This document shows, piece by piece, positions 1 through 12,214 of a DNA stretch of 64,000 bases. Position 1 is the first letter of the stretch, and every line of letters begins with the position of its first letter. The stretch is from Cyclina sinensis (taxonomy: Eukaryota > Mollusca > Bivalvia > Venerida > Veneridae): assembly GCA_012932295.1 (NCBI GenBank), contig JAAONU010000010.1, forward strand, positions 20,844,047 to 20,908,046. The letters are read 5' to 3'. The position numbers were made by a program, and so were the translations under genes. The notes below the pieces were generated by a model. That model saw only the letters and a program-made list of their open reading frames with translations. It had not been told where the DNA came from and made no database searches.

Positions 1-823
1 AAAAGCGAGAGAAATATGGAATTCATAAAACATAAAAAAAATGTTGCTTAGTTTCTGTGAATAACAGTTGTTCATGCAAAACAAACATCTAAATCAGACA
101 AATATACATGATGCATTGCAAAGCATAATGTTAGAATTAGAGACACGTAGGACAAGGAATACAAAAATTATAAACAAACAGTTTGGTCTTAAAAATGATC
201 AGAAAATTAGTAATAGTACAAGGACAGCAATACATCCGTTGATCATTTTATTCAAAGAAACAATTTCTACCTTTATTATTACAATAGTAGGACACCTATT
301 TTATGGTCCGCGTGAGAGCATAAAACAGATGCGCGATGACGTAGTATCCTACCATTGTTATTATTACAGAAGCCAATCATAGTACCACCAATCAATGTGT
401 AACATTTCTTATAAAATATACTCCTTGCAAGTGTTAAAATTTGCATCTGAATATAGAAATGTCCGAACCTAAGCAATAACGTATTGGTCTCGGAAGGAAA
501 TCTAACTTAAACAGATTTATACGGGCTCATCAATCTTCCCACTGACCATGGTGTTTGATTGACATCTAAGTTTTTATTGTCCGGTAGTAATTGCTCTCTG
601 TTAATCAAGTCTGCGATAGATAAGTTGATATTGGTTATTCTGAAGTACGGAGAGACTTTTGTAGACATTTATAAAGCGGTCGAAATTAGCCCTGGTATGT
701 TTCTTTAGCTTTGCATGGAAGTCAGTATCAGAATGTTTCAAGTCCCAAAGCTTTAGACGAACATGGCATTTTTGAATAAGTTGCATCTTTTTTTATGGAT
801 GTGATATATAGAAAAATAGGTTG
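1..823. other. AT-rich non-coding stretch
   Basis: I see no recognisable gene or repeat here. The open frames present are short, mostly rich in Lys, Asn, Ile and Phe codons, and have no domain signature, as expected by chance in AT-rich DNA. Confidence 0.5.
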
Positions 824-930
824 GTGTCTTTGATTGAGAAAGTTTAACTGGCGAGGGCGTAGGAATTTATCTGGTTAGACGAAGGCGAACCCGAGAAATT
901 TCGGAGCCGAGCCAGCTATTTTTTTTCATC
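824..930. mobile_element. degenerate hairpin (foldback) MITE-like element
   Basis: The stretch begins GTGTCTTTGATTGAGAAAG and continues with GGCGTAGGAATTTATC and GACGAAGGCGAAC, then GGAGCCGAGCCAG. The same words occur in the same order in the better preserved element at the right edge of the window (63897-64000), where the two ends are clear inverted repeats. Here the right end has decayed into a T-rich run. It is a non-coding, non-autonomous element, and no transposase is visible. The assignment rests on the internal comparison only. Confidence 0.6.
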
Positions 931-3900
931 CACGTCACCGACTTATTATTCTATTTTTCCTGTCACGTAGTTTCTTTTGTTTTATATCGACAAAAACATA
1001 AACAGAATGCAAGTGCAAGATCTAGTAATGTTCTGATTTAAAGTAATCTGGCTGATCACATGATCAGGTACGCTCCCTCGCAGCTAAATGAATACACTAC
1101 CGTTACTTCACACCGCTGCTTTAAAACCAGTAGATTTATGATATCGACCTTTACAATGAACTTAAAAACAACCAATGAAAGTGCACAATTATCCCCAAAA
1201 CCGAATAATCTTTAAACCATTTTTTCATTGGTTTAAACGATCATGTGATTCCAAAAATTATAAATAGACGGGTGTTTTCTGACAATTTTGTAAACACATT
1301 TCAACTACGCCTTTATGTAAACATCTTAATACAGCAATTAAACGTCCTAAAAACAACCATACCATCATGATTTTAACCTTTTTGATAGTTTGATTGGTTT
1401 ATTTACGTATACATATTAAAAAAAAACACTTTCAAATACGTAAGTAACTTGCAGACATGCATTGTTTGTTTACATTTGGGGTTGTCAATTGTATGTATGG
1501 ACATTTCGTTGTAAGCTAGTCACTGACTGGTTGAAAAGTAACCGTGGTTTTCCCTGTCTAAAAATAAAAATATCGTTCTGAAAATTGAATTTTAGCAGAG
1601 GAAAGAAAGTGAAACATTCGACCGATGCGCAGGAGAGTAATGATCAGGCAACAGTATATCAAGGTCACGTGACCAACTGCCGTAGACAAAATAAAATATA
1701 CGGCACCTTGTTTATCGGTTCGAAATTGTTATTAGTGACAGGATAAATATCACGAAGCATGGTTGTCCTTGTGTCATCTCAAACATTATTTACGTACCTA
1801 TGTAAAGTTCCACCGATGAAATTGTCTTGTGTTTTCAACTACTGGCTTCAGTTAACCTATCGTTCGTGCTGCTTTGCAATATGGCCCGCTCTCCTTGGAG
1901 AGAGATATGTTATTTAAGGTTGTCGGGGAGCGTAAATAAATAGAACAGAAAACATCCTATAACAAACATTACATCCTGTGTGTATTTCGCCAAAACACGA
2001 GACGTAGGTTAAAGTCTCGTCCAAAAGACAGTTTTCTGTGTTACTGGAGAAGCGGCGAATCTAATTGTCAACCCCATTTATTACCAGTCCAACGCTTTAC
2101 CACTGGACCACACTGATTTAACCTCCCCCCTCTCACACTCCTCTACTCTAGTTGTGTGTATTCTAGGACTCGTTTTGCTTAAGTGTTAAACTAGTATAAA
2201 TGATCATGTGCGAAAAATGGACAGGTACGAACATCTTCCATTCGTTGTTCTGCTCGGATACTTTTTTGTTGCTGTTGTTTTGTTTTTTGGTAAAAAAAAT
2301 TGAAGTACCTGAAGGCGTTATTTTTTTTCATTTTTTTATATCTTACCTTTTCCAGACAGACTAAATCACAGAAACTCCTATATCAAAATTCCAATCTATA
2401 TATTGTATAATCAAAAGCAATTTAGAAATTTACGTATTTTCAGCCGTTTACACGAGATTACATATTCTAAACACGGAGTAATAATACCAGACTTGACATG
2501 TTAAATAACCCAGACCGCAATTTTCTACTCAATAGAAGCAATATTTGATCCATACGCTGGTAGCACGAAGATTCTGCGCGAGATATTTCATCAACATTCA
2601 ATGTAATAAGAAATAGCGCGCTTCCTTATAAATCATTGAGACAAGATTAATTTCTTATAGCGTAAGAATACATTCCATCAAATGATTGATCATAGTCAAT
2701 GAATGAGACACTAGTAGCACTTTTATTTTTTGACATGGCGGAAACCTTATTTCAGTGTATAGAAGTAAATCTTTCGTTCAGAATTTATGAAATCGTTTCC
2801 ACATGGGCTAAGAAAATAGATGCAAATACAGTTTAGATTCTTTTGAAATCAGACGACAAGTTCATGTCATCTATTTTGAGAAACAGTGAAGTTGCCCATT
2901 GTTATCTGGCTGTACGTTTATTGAAACAATACTGCGTTAATAGTATACTCAATAATCAGTTTAAAAAAAGTGAATATATTCGGGTGACATTTTATACATT
3001 TTATATCACATACTGTTTTTATCCGTAACAGAGAGTTGTTCTACCAATATGGGCTTCTAAAATAATTTGTTAAAATTACTATGGAAAAAAATCACATGTA
3101 AAGCAATCATAAACTTTTAAGACTTTATTTGCATTTCAAAATGTTGTCTCATGCAATACAGAAATGCAATGATGATTTGAAAGTTTGGAATATACTAAGT
3201 CTTACGGATTTACTAAAAAACCTTTAGTTCCACGGCAGAGACAGACAATTGACTAGATTCCACGTAGAAAATCTCCAATTGCTTCCAAAGAGGTATCATG
3301 CATCTGTATTTGACATAAGAAGTTTGGGCTGTTAATACCGTTTACAACCGTTTTTATGCAATTACGTATTCTAAACGCAGTGTAATTTTACATTATTTGT
3401 TCTTAGTCTGTCTAAACGTGTTGTTCAGAAAGGATTTATTTTTCATTATCAACCGAAGGAACGCGACTAAGACTGGCTCCTGATAAATCGGCTGCCGAAG
3501 ATAAATAGATTTTCACCGTTAGAGAGCGAATGAAGTCTCCTTTGCTAAATTCTGAATTGATGTGCCGCTAGTTCGAACAAATAATCTTTTGACAGTTTGC
3601 ATTATTCAACTTTTAGTTATTCGCAAAGAAAGCTCTAAGATATTCTCTATGAGATATGCATTTATACCTTAGCAATAAAAAACATACGAGCATTAAAATT
3701 AAACACCCTCTGATCAGTTGGATGTAATACGTCACTGTAACAATAGTTAGCAAAACATCCGGGCCACCTGCTTTTGTGATGTAAAGGTACTGACTTTGAC
3801 AAAGAAATATTCTATATTCACAAATATCTCTAAATGCACACATTTCATCACTTCTTTTCTTATAATTCTTCTTCTTCATAAGCTATTCAATGGTGTTCGG

Positions 3901-4180
3901 CAGTTATGTACGAATATTTCTATTCACTATAAACTGATGAGTACCTCTGATGCTTACTGCTTATACGCATACAAGTTCATCAGAACTCAACACGAATTAT
4001 TTTAAGTAACGTGTTTCATCTTCGCTTTTTATAAATGCATTTGAAGTGTATAAAACTCCATGAGTAAAATTTTCATTCAATTCCGATAGATTAAGCTGTC
4101 TCATCTTGACTACTGGGTATCAGTTTTATACCTGGCTATGGCTATTGTTTTTTGTTGCTTTGTATCATTGGAAATGTAAA
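931..4180. other. non-coding stretch, no gene recognised
   Basis: AT-rich DNA with scattered homopolymer runs. Open frames stay under about 90 codons, overlap on opposite strands (for example near 3613-4005) and show no family signature. A palindromic word around TGATCACATGATCA occurs at 1053-1066, but I cannot tie it to an element. Confidence 0.4.
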
Positions 4181-4186
4181 TACACA

Positions 4187-4201
4187 GTATATATATATAT
4201 T
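4187..4201. repeat. (TA)n microsatellite
   Basis: A short run of alternating T and A. It has no visible function. Confidence 0.6.
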
Positions 4202-4374
4202 AATGAGCGCCAAGAGTGACAGAATGCTGTTGACACAACAAGACGAAACGTCCGTCATGTCATCTTTGAACGTTTGCACATTTATCTTCGCAGTTGATGC
4301 TTCATGAGTTTTACAATGTAACTTCTGTAAGTTTAACTGTATTCGTTAGAACAACACTTTGAGTATTATGCTTT

Positions 4375-4402
4375 GCTGCTGTTGTTGTTGTTGTTGTTGT
4401 TG
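4375..4402. repeat. (GTT)n microsatellite
   Basis: About eight consecutive TTG/GTT triplets, beginning with GCTGCTGTTG. A shorter GTT/GGT tract lies at 4565-4590. Both are simple-sequence repeats in non-coding DNA. Confidence 0.75.
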
Positions 4403-6795
4403 TGCCCCTATAACAAATAATTTGTTTTAATCGTTGGTTCGTTACTATTTGTACCGCTATGCTTAGGTCTGATGTTAAACAAAAAAATAAAACTGAATTT
4501 TATCAATTTATCTTATCAACAACTGGTCTTGTATAAACTGGTTGTGATCTAAATTAATGCTTTGATGTTGTTGTTGCTGGTGGTGGTGTGTTTTGATAGG
4601 TAAACGTGAATAAAATGTTTATAACAATTTTACAGTGTTAGGCACGTCTATATTATGCCTATCTTTTAGAGGGACACTTTGGTTGTTAATACTGTTTTCC
4701 TTTTCAGTGATTTGCTGTTGATCATTTTTGGTAAATTGTTACTCAGTCAAATCCAGTATAAAAAGCTTGCAAATGAAATGACCTGAATGTTACTAATTGA
4801 TATAAAAAGCTTGCTAACACAGTAATTTCTTTACAATTTTCTCTTATGACTTTTGTTTTTGCGTACACTATACTCGTCTGAAATTTATATCTTGTTTTCC
4901 CATTTTGCTGTGGTAACGAGAGCTTTATGTCTTGAAATAGATCTCAACAGTTTCAACGAATAATGTAAGTGGCTCATGTAACACTGTTTAACACCATTGG
5001 TGACCATTAAGTTTAGAGCTATAACATGTTTGAATAGTCCACTGTTTAATAAAAGAAAACCCGAGGCGCAAATGCAAAAAATAAAACCACTCAAGTTAGA
5101 GAATTGATATTCTATGGATGCTTTCTCTTGAGTTACGCCATTCTCCTGATTTTTATCAGAAAACTCACGATATATTGTGTGCTAAGGCTACATTGGTGCC
5201 TACAAAAATATTTGTCTAATGATGCGACATGCTTGCCACGGGCTTTGTTATCAAATCGATTTTAAGTGAATAAAATTGCCCGTAAACCAACGTTTAGCTT
5301 TCTGTAAATTAACAAGCATTAGAATATCATATTTAGTTACTACCGATGGCAGAGTACCCCCAAACGTTGTAAAACAAGCAAGATATATCTTAAACTGTCT
5401 GTTTATATCATATTTGATTTTGACGAAATATATATTTAAAAAAACAATGTGAATGAAATACATTGCGCTGGTATCGGTATCTTCACAAAATGAAGAACAC
5501 AAGTTAGTCTCGCACTCAAGATTATACCGTAGTCAAACAACAACTTTAAAGTTTCAAATGCTGTCTGTTTGACATAGGGCCTTTTATTTCTGCACTCTTT
5601 AAATGCGGTCTGCAGCGGACACTTTGTTAAGGGTTAGTCTGATATACAAAATAACTCAAATGGAAACTTAAGAAAACATGGACAACCGTACCAGTAAATA
5701 TTGAGAAATACTGTTTTGACTTTTTCGACAGTGTATAATGTACAATGTCTTTCAGAACGAAAGTTATAATAGATTTATAAAACGGTGAAATTATTCTTAA
5801 TATGCATTGCATTTCAAACTTTCATATTTCAAAACTTAGTGTTTATAGGTTTAGTAAACAGTCAAAACTAACATTTTAACAAATTCTACCCCTATAGCAC
5901 ACGGCAAATAATCTGGTCAATTAAGATACATTAAGCCAAGGATCGACTTTTATTTATTGATTTTTTTATTTATTGATTTATTGAGTATATATCTGTACCC
6001 TGGGATTTTAGCAGCTGTTTTGCAGAGTTGAGTTTATAAGACAACGGTGGTGATTGAATCCGCAAGCTTTGGACACCCAAAATTCAAAATACAGAACAAA
6101 AATGGTCAATTGAAAGCTAATACAAAGATTTAACAATTTTTTTCTCTTATTAAGTATACTGTACTTTTTTTCTGACACAATGTTTCTAAAACCAAGACGC
6201 AAAAAATACAATTAAATCTTTTTATTTGAAGAACGTATCAAGTTTCTGAGAAGTTGAATTTCTTGCAACATCATTTGGCAAAGAAATGTATCGTTTTGTC
6301 TGTTTCATACTTAATTGTAATTCATATATTGTTTATAAGGAGAAACCGTAACCAGCAGTCAGTCGTTAATATACGATTCCGTATTCCGAACACGGTGAAT
6401 TAGCTGCACCTTGAATGAATCAGATGAAAGCATTCAATCTGATACAGCAATAATTGACCTGAGAAGTCTCAGAGTGATACCGCGGAAGAAAAAATATTGT
6501 ATTTATGTGCGAATAAAACAAGAACGTAAAATGTACTGATAAAACACACATCTTATAAAAACGGTTCGCATTGAAACAAAATACATGTTAGTATATCTGG
6601 GCTCAAGATACTTTAATACTCAACTCACTTTGTGCATGAAAATTAAATGGTCTTTTAAATATAATATAACTCATAATAATAAAATAATAATAATATGCTA
6701 ATAATTAATTAATTGATTAAATAATAAATTTAAACATGATTAAAAATTTTCAATATTTGAAACGAAACCTTTTCAAGTGAAAATATTCATTCACC
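4403..6795. other. non-coding stretch, no gene recognised
   Basis: No exon-like open frame with flanking splice signals was recognised. AT-only low-complexity segments occur at about 5945-5985 (TTTATTTATTGA words) and 6660-6730 (ATAATAATAA words). Confidence 0.4.
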
Positions 6796-6804
6796 GTATT
6801 TGCC
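6796..6804. repeat. 9-bp target-site duplication, left copy
   Basis: GTATTTGCC immediately precedes the hairpin element and is repeated exactly at 6929-6937 just after it. A perfect 9-bp direct repeat at both borders is the expected footprint of insertion by a transposase that makes 9-bp staggered cuts, as Mutator-like and Foldback-type elements do. Confidence 0.7.
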
Positions 6805-6928
6805 AGATGCGTGAAGTTAGCGGCCTAGCGGCCTGGCGGCGTGAAGTTAGCGGCCTAGCGCCAGGCCGCTAAATTCACGCCGCTAGGCCGCTAACTTCAC
6901 GCCGCTAGGCCGCTAACTTCACACATCT
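6805..6928. mobile_element. GC-rich mini-foldback element of tandem inverted units
   Basis: This 124-bp GC-rich island sits in AT-rich DNA. The left arm holds a 22-bp unit beginning GTGAAGTTAGCGGCC at 6811 and again at 6841. The right arm holds the reverse complement (GGCCGCTAACTTCAC) ending at 6900 and again at 6922. The outer ends AGATGCGTGAAG and CTTCACACATCT are inverted repeats, and the 9-bp direct repeat GTATTTGCC flanks both borders. The unit itself contains a near-palindrome, AGCGGCCTAGCGGC, so alternative hairpins are possible. It is too short to code. The architecture (inverted arms built from tandem units, 9-bp target duplication) is a miniature of the 3.5-kb element at 52574-56088. 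Confidence 0.8.
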
Positions 6929-6937
6929 GTATTTGCC
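6929..6937. repeat. 9-bp target-site duplication, right copy
   Basis: An exact second copy of GTATTTGCC that closes the 124-bp hairpin element. Confidence 0.7.
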
Positions 6938-7234
6938 TCATGCAAAATTGTTGAGAATATCTGTCTCCAATTTATGAAATAGTTTAATATTCTTAACAGT
7001 AAAATATTTAGCATGAAACTGAGCTGAGAACGAAAAAAGAATTTGTAATAATGTGCATGATTGTTGGCAGTCCCATTTTAACCTGTAAGAATAAATTATT
7101 CAGCTCGCAATTTTAAGAGAAACGGAAGGGTAAATCTGATTGATTCTTACAAACGTATGAAAAAAATACCTTTTTTAATTTAAACTTACTTATTTTACTT
7201 TGATTTGGAAGCAGGTTTTTGCAATTCATATTAA

Positions 7235-7387
7235 TCCCGCTCGATGACTGCTTCCTGGGTCAAACCTGTAATCATGCCGAAAGTGAGGAATGTGGAAAGT
7301 CACTGTAGACTTTCACTCTGGTGGGATTCGAACCAGCGATCTCGGGATCTGTTGTCCGACGCTCTAACCATTCGATCACTCTCCTCC
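7235..7387 (-). mobile_element. tRNA-derived SINE (family 1)
   Basis: Read on the minus strand, the right end resembles a tRNA with pol III internal promoter boxes: an A-box-like TGATCGAATGG and a B box GGTTCGAATCC. After the tRNA-like head comes a non-tRNA body ending CCCAGGAAGCAGTCATCGAG. The same body words, in the same order, occur in the copies at 9088-9212 and 19241-19405. The cloverleaf is degenerate, so this is a SINE and not a functional tRNA gene. No clear target duplication was found. Confidence 0.75.
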
Positions 7388-9087
7388 AAAATTAGTTGGT
7401 TTAGATCTATTTATTTCCATCAATGATACTTCCGTCTTCAATTTCTATAATACCCTCTGTAAATTTAGACTGTAATAGACTTGCCTATTGACTTTGCCAC
7501 TTAAATCCCAGACATTATATTCAATTTGCATTATTTTCTACAGTTATTTTCTTCAATTAAGTGAAAAGGGATGATTATATATTCACAAGTAGGGTTCTCA
7601 TATTCCATTTTTATATTTATTGTTTAAGCAGCAGTGTAATATTAGGGTATTCGTTTCATTTATTCCTACTGATGACAAAAGGTAATAATGATGGAGACCA
7701 TATAGACATTTAAGTTGCACATGAATTTAAGTGGCAACAGATTGCCAAAGAGCTTATTGTTAAGTGGTTAAGTGTTTTGACTCAAAATTTTTATTCATAT
7801 ATGGTTTAACTGGCTCGGTGAAGTTTGTTTTTATCAAGAATGATGATGATGACGATGATGATTATTATTATTGTTATTATTATTATAATTATTTTATGCC
7901 TTATATAGCTTTCTTTTACCTGTAACCTCGTTTGCTATATATAGTTTGTACCTTTTATTTAATTTTTTAATTAGCTTTTTGCAGCTATTTGCTGTCTCGT
8001 ATTCTATATGTTTTCCTAAGCTCCCTTAACTCACACAAAGCGATACAGTTAATTTTTACGTTTTCTTTATTTATACCATCAGGAAAAATGGATATTAAAT
8101 ATTGTTAACAAGTTGAGAAGTAGACAATGTCTGTCTCTCAGTTGGCAAAACAATGAAAGCAAAACCATTATGTTAGAATGCTTATTTTCGGCCATTGTTT
8201 CATAAATGTATTGGGTGTGCAAATTTAAATGATGTGTATGCTTCAAATAATGTGATTCTGTGTTGCTTCTTTTCTTTTGTATCCCTAATGTATTGTGACA
8301 GCTTTAGCTAATGTGTTTACCGATAAATTACATTAAAATGGGATTGTTTGTATTAAATGTGTGAAGTAATATCATTGCGCCTTAATGGCTTATTCAGGTT
8401 TTGATCACAAGCATGAAACTTGTTCCAACGATACTGAAAGCTAAGCATATGTTTTAATTAACACTTTTAAATATATCAACTCAATCCATCTTAGTTAAAT
8501 TAAATCGTTACTTTAACTTCCTTTGCATAACTGATTGTATTTCAGAATGTCGGCCGTTAAACATGGTTTCTTATTTCGAAAAGGGCATATACAATAATTA
8601 TTACAAAGGGAAACAGTTCAGAATAAAACAAAGTCATGTACAGTTTACAAGTCGATACAGATGTCGGTTCACTTTTGCCTTAGACTGAAGTGTCAATTTG
8701 AAGTTGTTCATTAGAAGGCAGAGTATATTGCCTGATAAATCACCATGACGCGATTACTTTCTTGTATCATATGATTGCATTAGAACAAAAGAAAGACCAC
8801 AGTCAATAGAGATTACACAAAGCGTTAAGAAATCAAAGCCATTCAAATGGCGCCATCATTAATGTTGTCAATATTTCTTATGGAAATTTTAGTTGCAAGT
8901 GTTGCAAGAAAAGGTTTAGACTGGGGCAGCTAAGAATCACTTTCAGTAGAATCATTTAAGGACTTAATATGGCGGGTAAATTCAAAGTCCATGTCGGTGA
9001 AACCAATGAATAGAAACAGAATTGATTTTAGTAACGTATTTCACGCTGATTGGGAGTAAAAGATGATAGTTTCAGAGTATTCCCATT
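7388..9087. other. non-coding stretch with GAT/ATT triplet tract
   Basis: The only distinct feature is a mixed GAT and ATT triplet tract at about 7840-7890. No coding exon was recognised. Confidence 0.4.
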
Positions 9088-9212
9088 TGATGGCTGTTTT
9101 CTGGTTATATATCAGTACTTGTGCCGAAAGTGTGAGATGCGGAAAACCACTTGTCAGACACTTACCCCAGGTGGGATCGAACCAGCGACCTCCTGATCGT
9201 AAGGCTGTTACA
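9088..9212 (-). mobile_element. truncated tRNA-derived SINE (family 1)
   Basis: On the minus strand it has a B box GGTTCGATCCCACC followed by a body with CTTTCGGCAC, shared with the copy at 7235-7387. The A-box half of the tRNA head is lost or unrecognisable. An open frame across it is a by-product, since part of it is only translated SINE sequence. Confidence 0.65.
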
Positions 9213-9686
9213 TCTTCCCATTATCACTGGCTTTTCTACTGTTCTATATACCAATGCATAAAGTAATATCTTTTTTATTATGAACCACATAGGTGTTCTA
9301 TGGTGATATTTCATTACCTTCTGTTAATTACGTCTGTAATTGATCTGTCTATGTATTGCAGTACTAAAAATCCCAGACACTTTATTAGCCTAAATGACGA
9401 AACATATGGTTGCTTGAGAAATGAAACAGGATAGGGTAATGTTCAAGCAGTCACCGAGGGAATTAAACTTTCTTTTATTGGACTCGGATTATTGTAGACT
9501 TTATCATCCAATTTTCTGAATGTATCCATTACACGATTCTCGCTTCAAAACCTTCCGTTAGTGCATAGTTTATAGGAGCTAGCAAATGGTCACGTGATAT
9601 CTCAGTAAGAATATATCGAAATAGGGAACATCCAATTGGATGAAACTTTATAGTCACTTTATGAATGTACATTAGTCGACTTACTT
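9213..9686. other. non-coding stretch
   Basis: No gene or repeat recognised. Confidence 0.4.
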
Positions 9687-9896
9687 AACCCTTAACCTGC
9701 TGGAACCGAAGTGATTAGCCTCTGCCGCCAGTATAGAGCCAGGCCAGCCTGCACATCCGTGCAGTCTGACCAGGCTCTATACTGTTGGTAGCTCCATTTT
9801 TGTATTTTGATATATGAAATCCCTTAAAGTTTGAATGGACTGTTCCAAATTCAAAGCTGGGCAAATCCATTACAAAATTTCAGCATGTTCAGGGTT
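9687..9896. mobile_element. nested-hairpin MITE-like element
   Basis: The termini are imperfect inverted repeats: AACCCTTAACCTGCTGG on the left, and AACCCTGAACATGCTGA when the right end is reverse-complemented. Inside, CAGTATAGAGCC (9729-9740) pairs perfectly with GGCTCTATACTG (9773-9784). Within that loop CTGCAC and GTGCAG pair again around ATCC. The word CAGCCTGCACATCCGTGCAG is one I associate with an abundant repeat of bivalve genomes (recollection, not a search). The element is non-coding and I could not define a target duplication. Confidence 0.7.
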
Positions 9897-10530
9897 GACG
9901 GCATTCATTTCTCACTGACTTACCTTTTGAGTCTCTGGCCGTCTATAGTACAATTATATGGCGATTTAGGTTACTAACATAAAGTAATAAAAGGTGTATG
10001 TAGGTTGTGTTTTACATTTTTTGGTAAAAATGAGTAAATTGGACTTTCCTTCATCAATTGTGCGTTGAAAAACGACAATTGCATGCCAGTCTTCATTTGT
10101 ATTGTATATATAATTTTGATATTAAACATTTTGACAAATTCTTACGCCTTACTATCAGATATACACAAACAATATGGTCTGTCTAAGTGTTTTCAGAAAA
10201 AAGTCAAAGTAGAACAATATTACATTTTTAATGTTCTTGGGTGATTCTGTTATCCAAATTGGACAGATTAAGCTCAACAAAGTACGGCAACAAAATGTCT
10301 ACATCCAGAAATAGAAAATATTTCTACAATTGTCTTGTTCTTTGGAAATAACAAAGACATTCATCTGATTTATGTATGTTTTTCAATTTAAAAGAAAATT
10401 TATCAACACAGCTCCTTCACTCCTTTCAGCTTTTATTTCTATGATATTATCAAGATAACATGAAACTAATTTAACAATAACACTGACTTGTCATTATCTC
10501 AATGGCAGCCATTTTATAGAAGACAGACAA
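9897..10530. other. non-coding stretch
   Basis: No gene or repeat recognised. Confidence 0.4.
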
Positions 10531-10590
10531 ATAAAGATATTTATTTTATGCCTACCAATGAAATATAGGGAAATATCAGTGAGATAAAAG
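10531..10590 (-). mobile_element. fragment of palindromic element related to 26892-27118
   Basis: On the minus strand it reads CACTGATATTTCCC and then TTTCATTGGTAGGCATAAAA, matching the outer end of the palindromic element at 26.9 kb (TTTCATTGGTTGGCATAAAA). Only the end is recognisable. A short direct repeat, GATAATCCACTGTTT, follows at 10592 and 10631. Confidence 0.5.
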
Positions 10591-11149
10591 TGATAATCCA
10601 CTGTTTTGAATCAGTGACATTACCATTTTGATAATCCACTGTTTGTGCCGGAACAACTTTTCCCCACCACGTAAATACAAGAGAATCCGCTGTATTTCAG
10701 ACAGTGACAGCGAGTGAAATTTATTTACCTTGTTAAATCCAGTTATAATATTGAATTCCTGAGCCTAACTAGTTGTGAACAATGATGAAATTCGCCATAA
10801 ATTATTTAAAATGTTTGATTTGTTTACATAACTCACATGGACAATATCCAATATGGCCGACTTTCAATTCAATTGATTGAATATTACTCGGTATTAATCC
10901 GCTTTTATAATTAAAGTATGTATGGCTAAAATTCAATAAATATTGATAAACTGTGTAGAGAAAAATAAATGTTATTTGATGAAAGTGTATTCAGTTTATT
11001 TCAGCAGAAGTAAAGTTATCATATGTATTGGAGATTGTCTGCACTTTTTTTGTGTGCGGAGTAACCAAAGTACGCATAAACTGATTTAGGGCTCACCATG
11101 GGGAATTTATTGAAGGCCCTGAGTAAAAATGTCATAAAATACCCATTTT

Positions 11150-11290
11150 TGACGTGTTGGCATAAAATAAAAAGAAAATTTGTTTGTTTTTTAGTGGAAG
11201 ATGGGAATTTATTTCATCTCGTGAACACCATATGTTTATATTTTCACGAGTGGCTGCAAGATATTTCCTGAAATAAATACTTTTCATTTC
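11150..11290 (+). mobile_element. fragment of palindromic element related to 26892-27118
   Basis: It contains TTGGCATAAAATAAAA, AAAATTTGTTTGTTTT and TTTCACGAG in the same order as the left arm of the palindromic element at 26.9 kb. The central GC palindrome and the right arm are altered. It is non-coding. Confidence 0.55.
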
Positions 11291-12214
11291 ATTTAAATAT
11301 CAGAGAACATACTTAATTTTCATCCTTAAAAGCGACAACGACAAAACATTAACAGTGAACAAGAACAATGAAAACAGCCACACAATTTACTATACCGGAA
11401 ATTAAACTTAGTCTTATTCCCGATGACGCTTGTTTGACATTTATCTACATTGTTTGAAAGATATATTGTCCTTTGTTGATTAAGTCTGTAATGGAATAGA
11501 CTAGTGGTTGTTAGACTAGTGAATTCTTAACATTTATAGGCATTAGCGTTTTACAAAATGTAATGTATGTATGTAATTAAATGTGCAGAAAAAATAGAAG
11601 TTCTAACAGTTAAAAGTCTTGAAACAAAGACTGCGGTAGACGTGTAAGCGGATTCGGGTTATTATTTTTAACAAATCTAACGAAATAAAATTGTACATGA
11701 AAATAAATCAATAAGAGGTGTATTGAAACGTTTTGAACATTACCATTTATCTTTCGTTGTTGCTTTTATGAGTAGAAAACTGGCTTTTATGTTTATTCAC
11801 TTTACACATTTCTTGATTATTCAACGGGAAATTTAGGCGAGGACATTTGTCGTTAGTCAGTGTCAGATAAAAAAATCATCATTACCATTATTTTCATCAA
11901 TAGCATCATTAACATCAATAGATTATATACAACATCACTTTTTACATGAAAAACGTCAACAAACACCGCTATTAGTGTTATTGTCATAAATAAACTATAT
12001 CTCTGTCCATAAAGAAATGCAATTATAATTTTATGTATATTGTTGATGATTACCTTGTTGTTAATTATCTTTAAAGGTTTGATAACTGTACACATTGATA
12101 GGAATAACATTTTAAAAACAGGTTAAAAAATCACGAAAGAACAGGAATAATGTTACATGCACGGTGAGCACAAAATTTGTATTTATTAGAGGTGCAAAGG
12201 ATAAAAACATTTTT
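11291..12214. other. non-coding stretch
   Basis: No gene recognised. ATC/ATT-rich low-complexity sequence occurs at about 11875-11930 and explains the open frame on the minus strand there. Confidence 0.4.
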
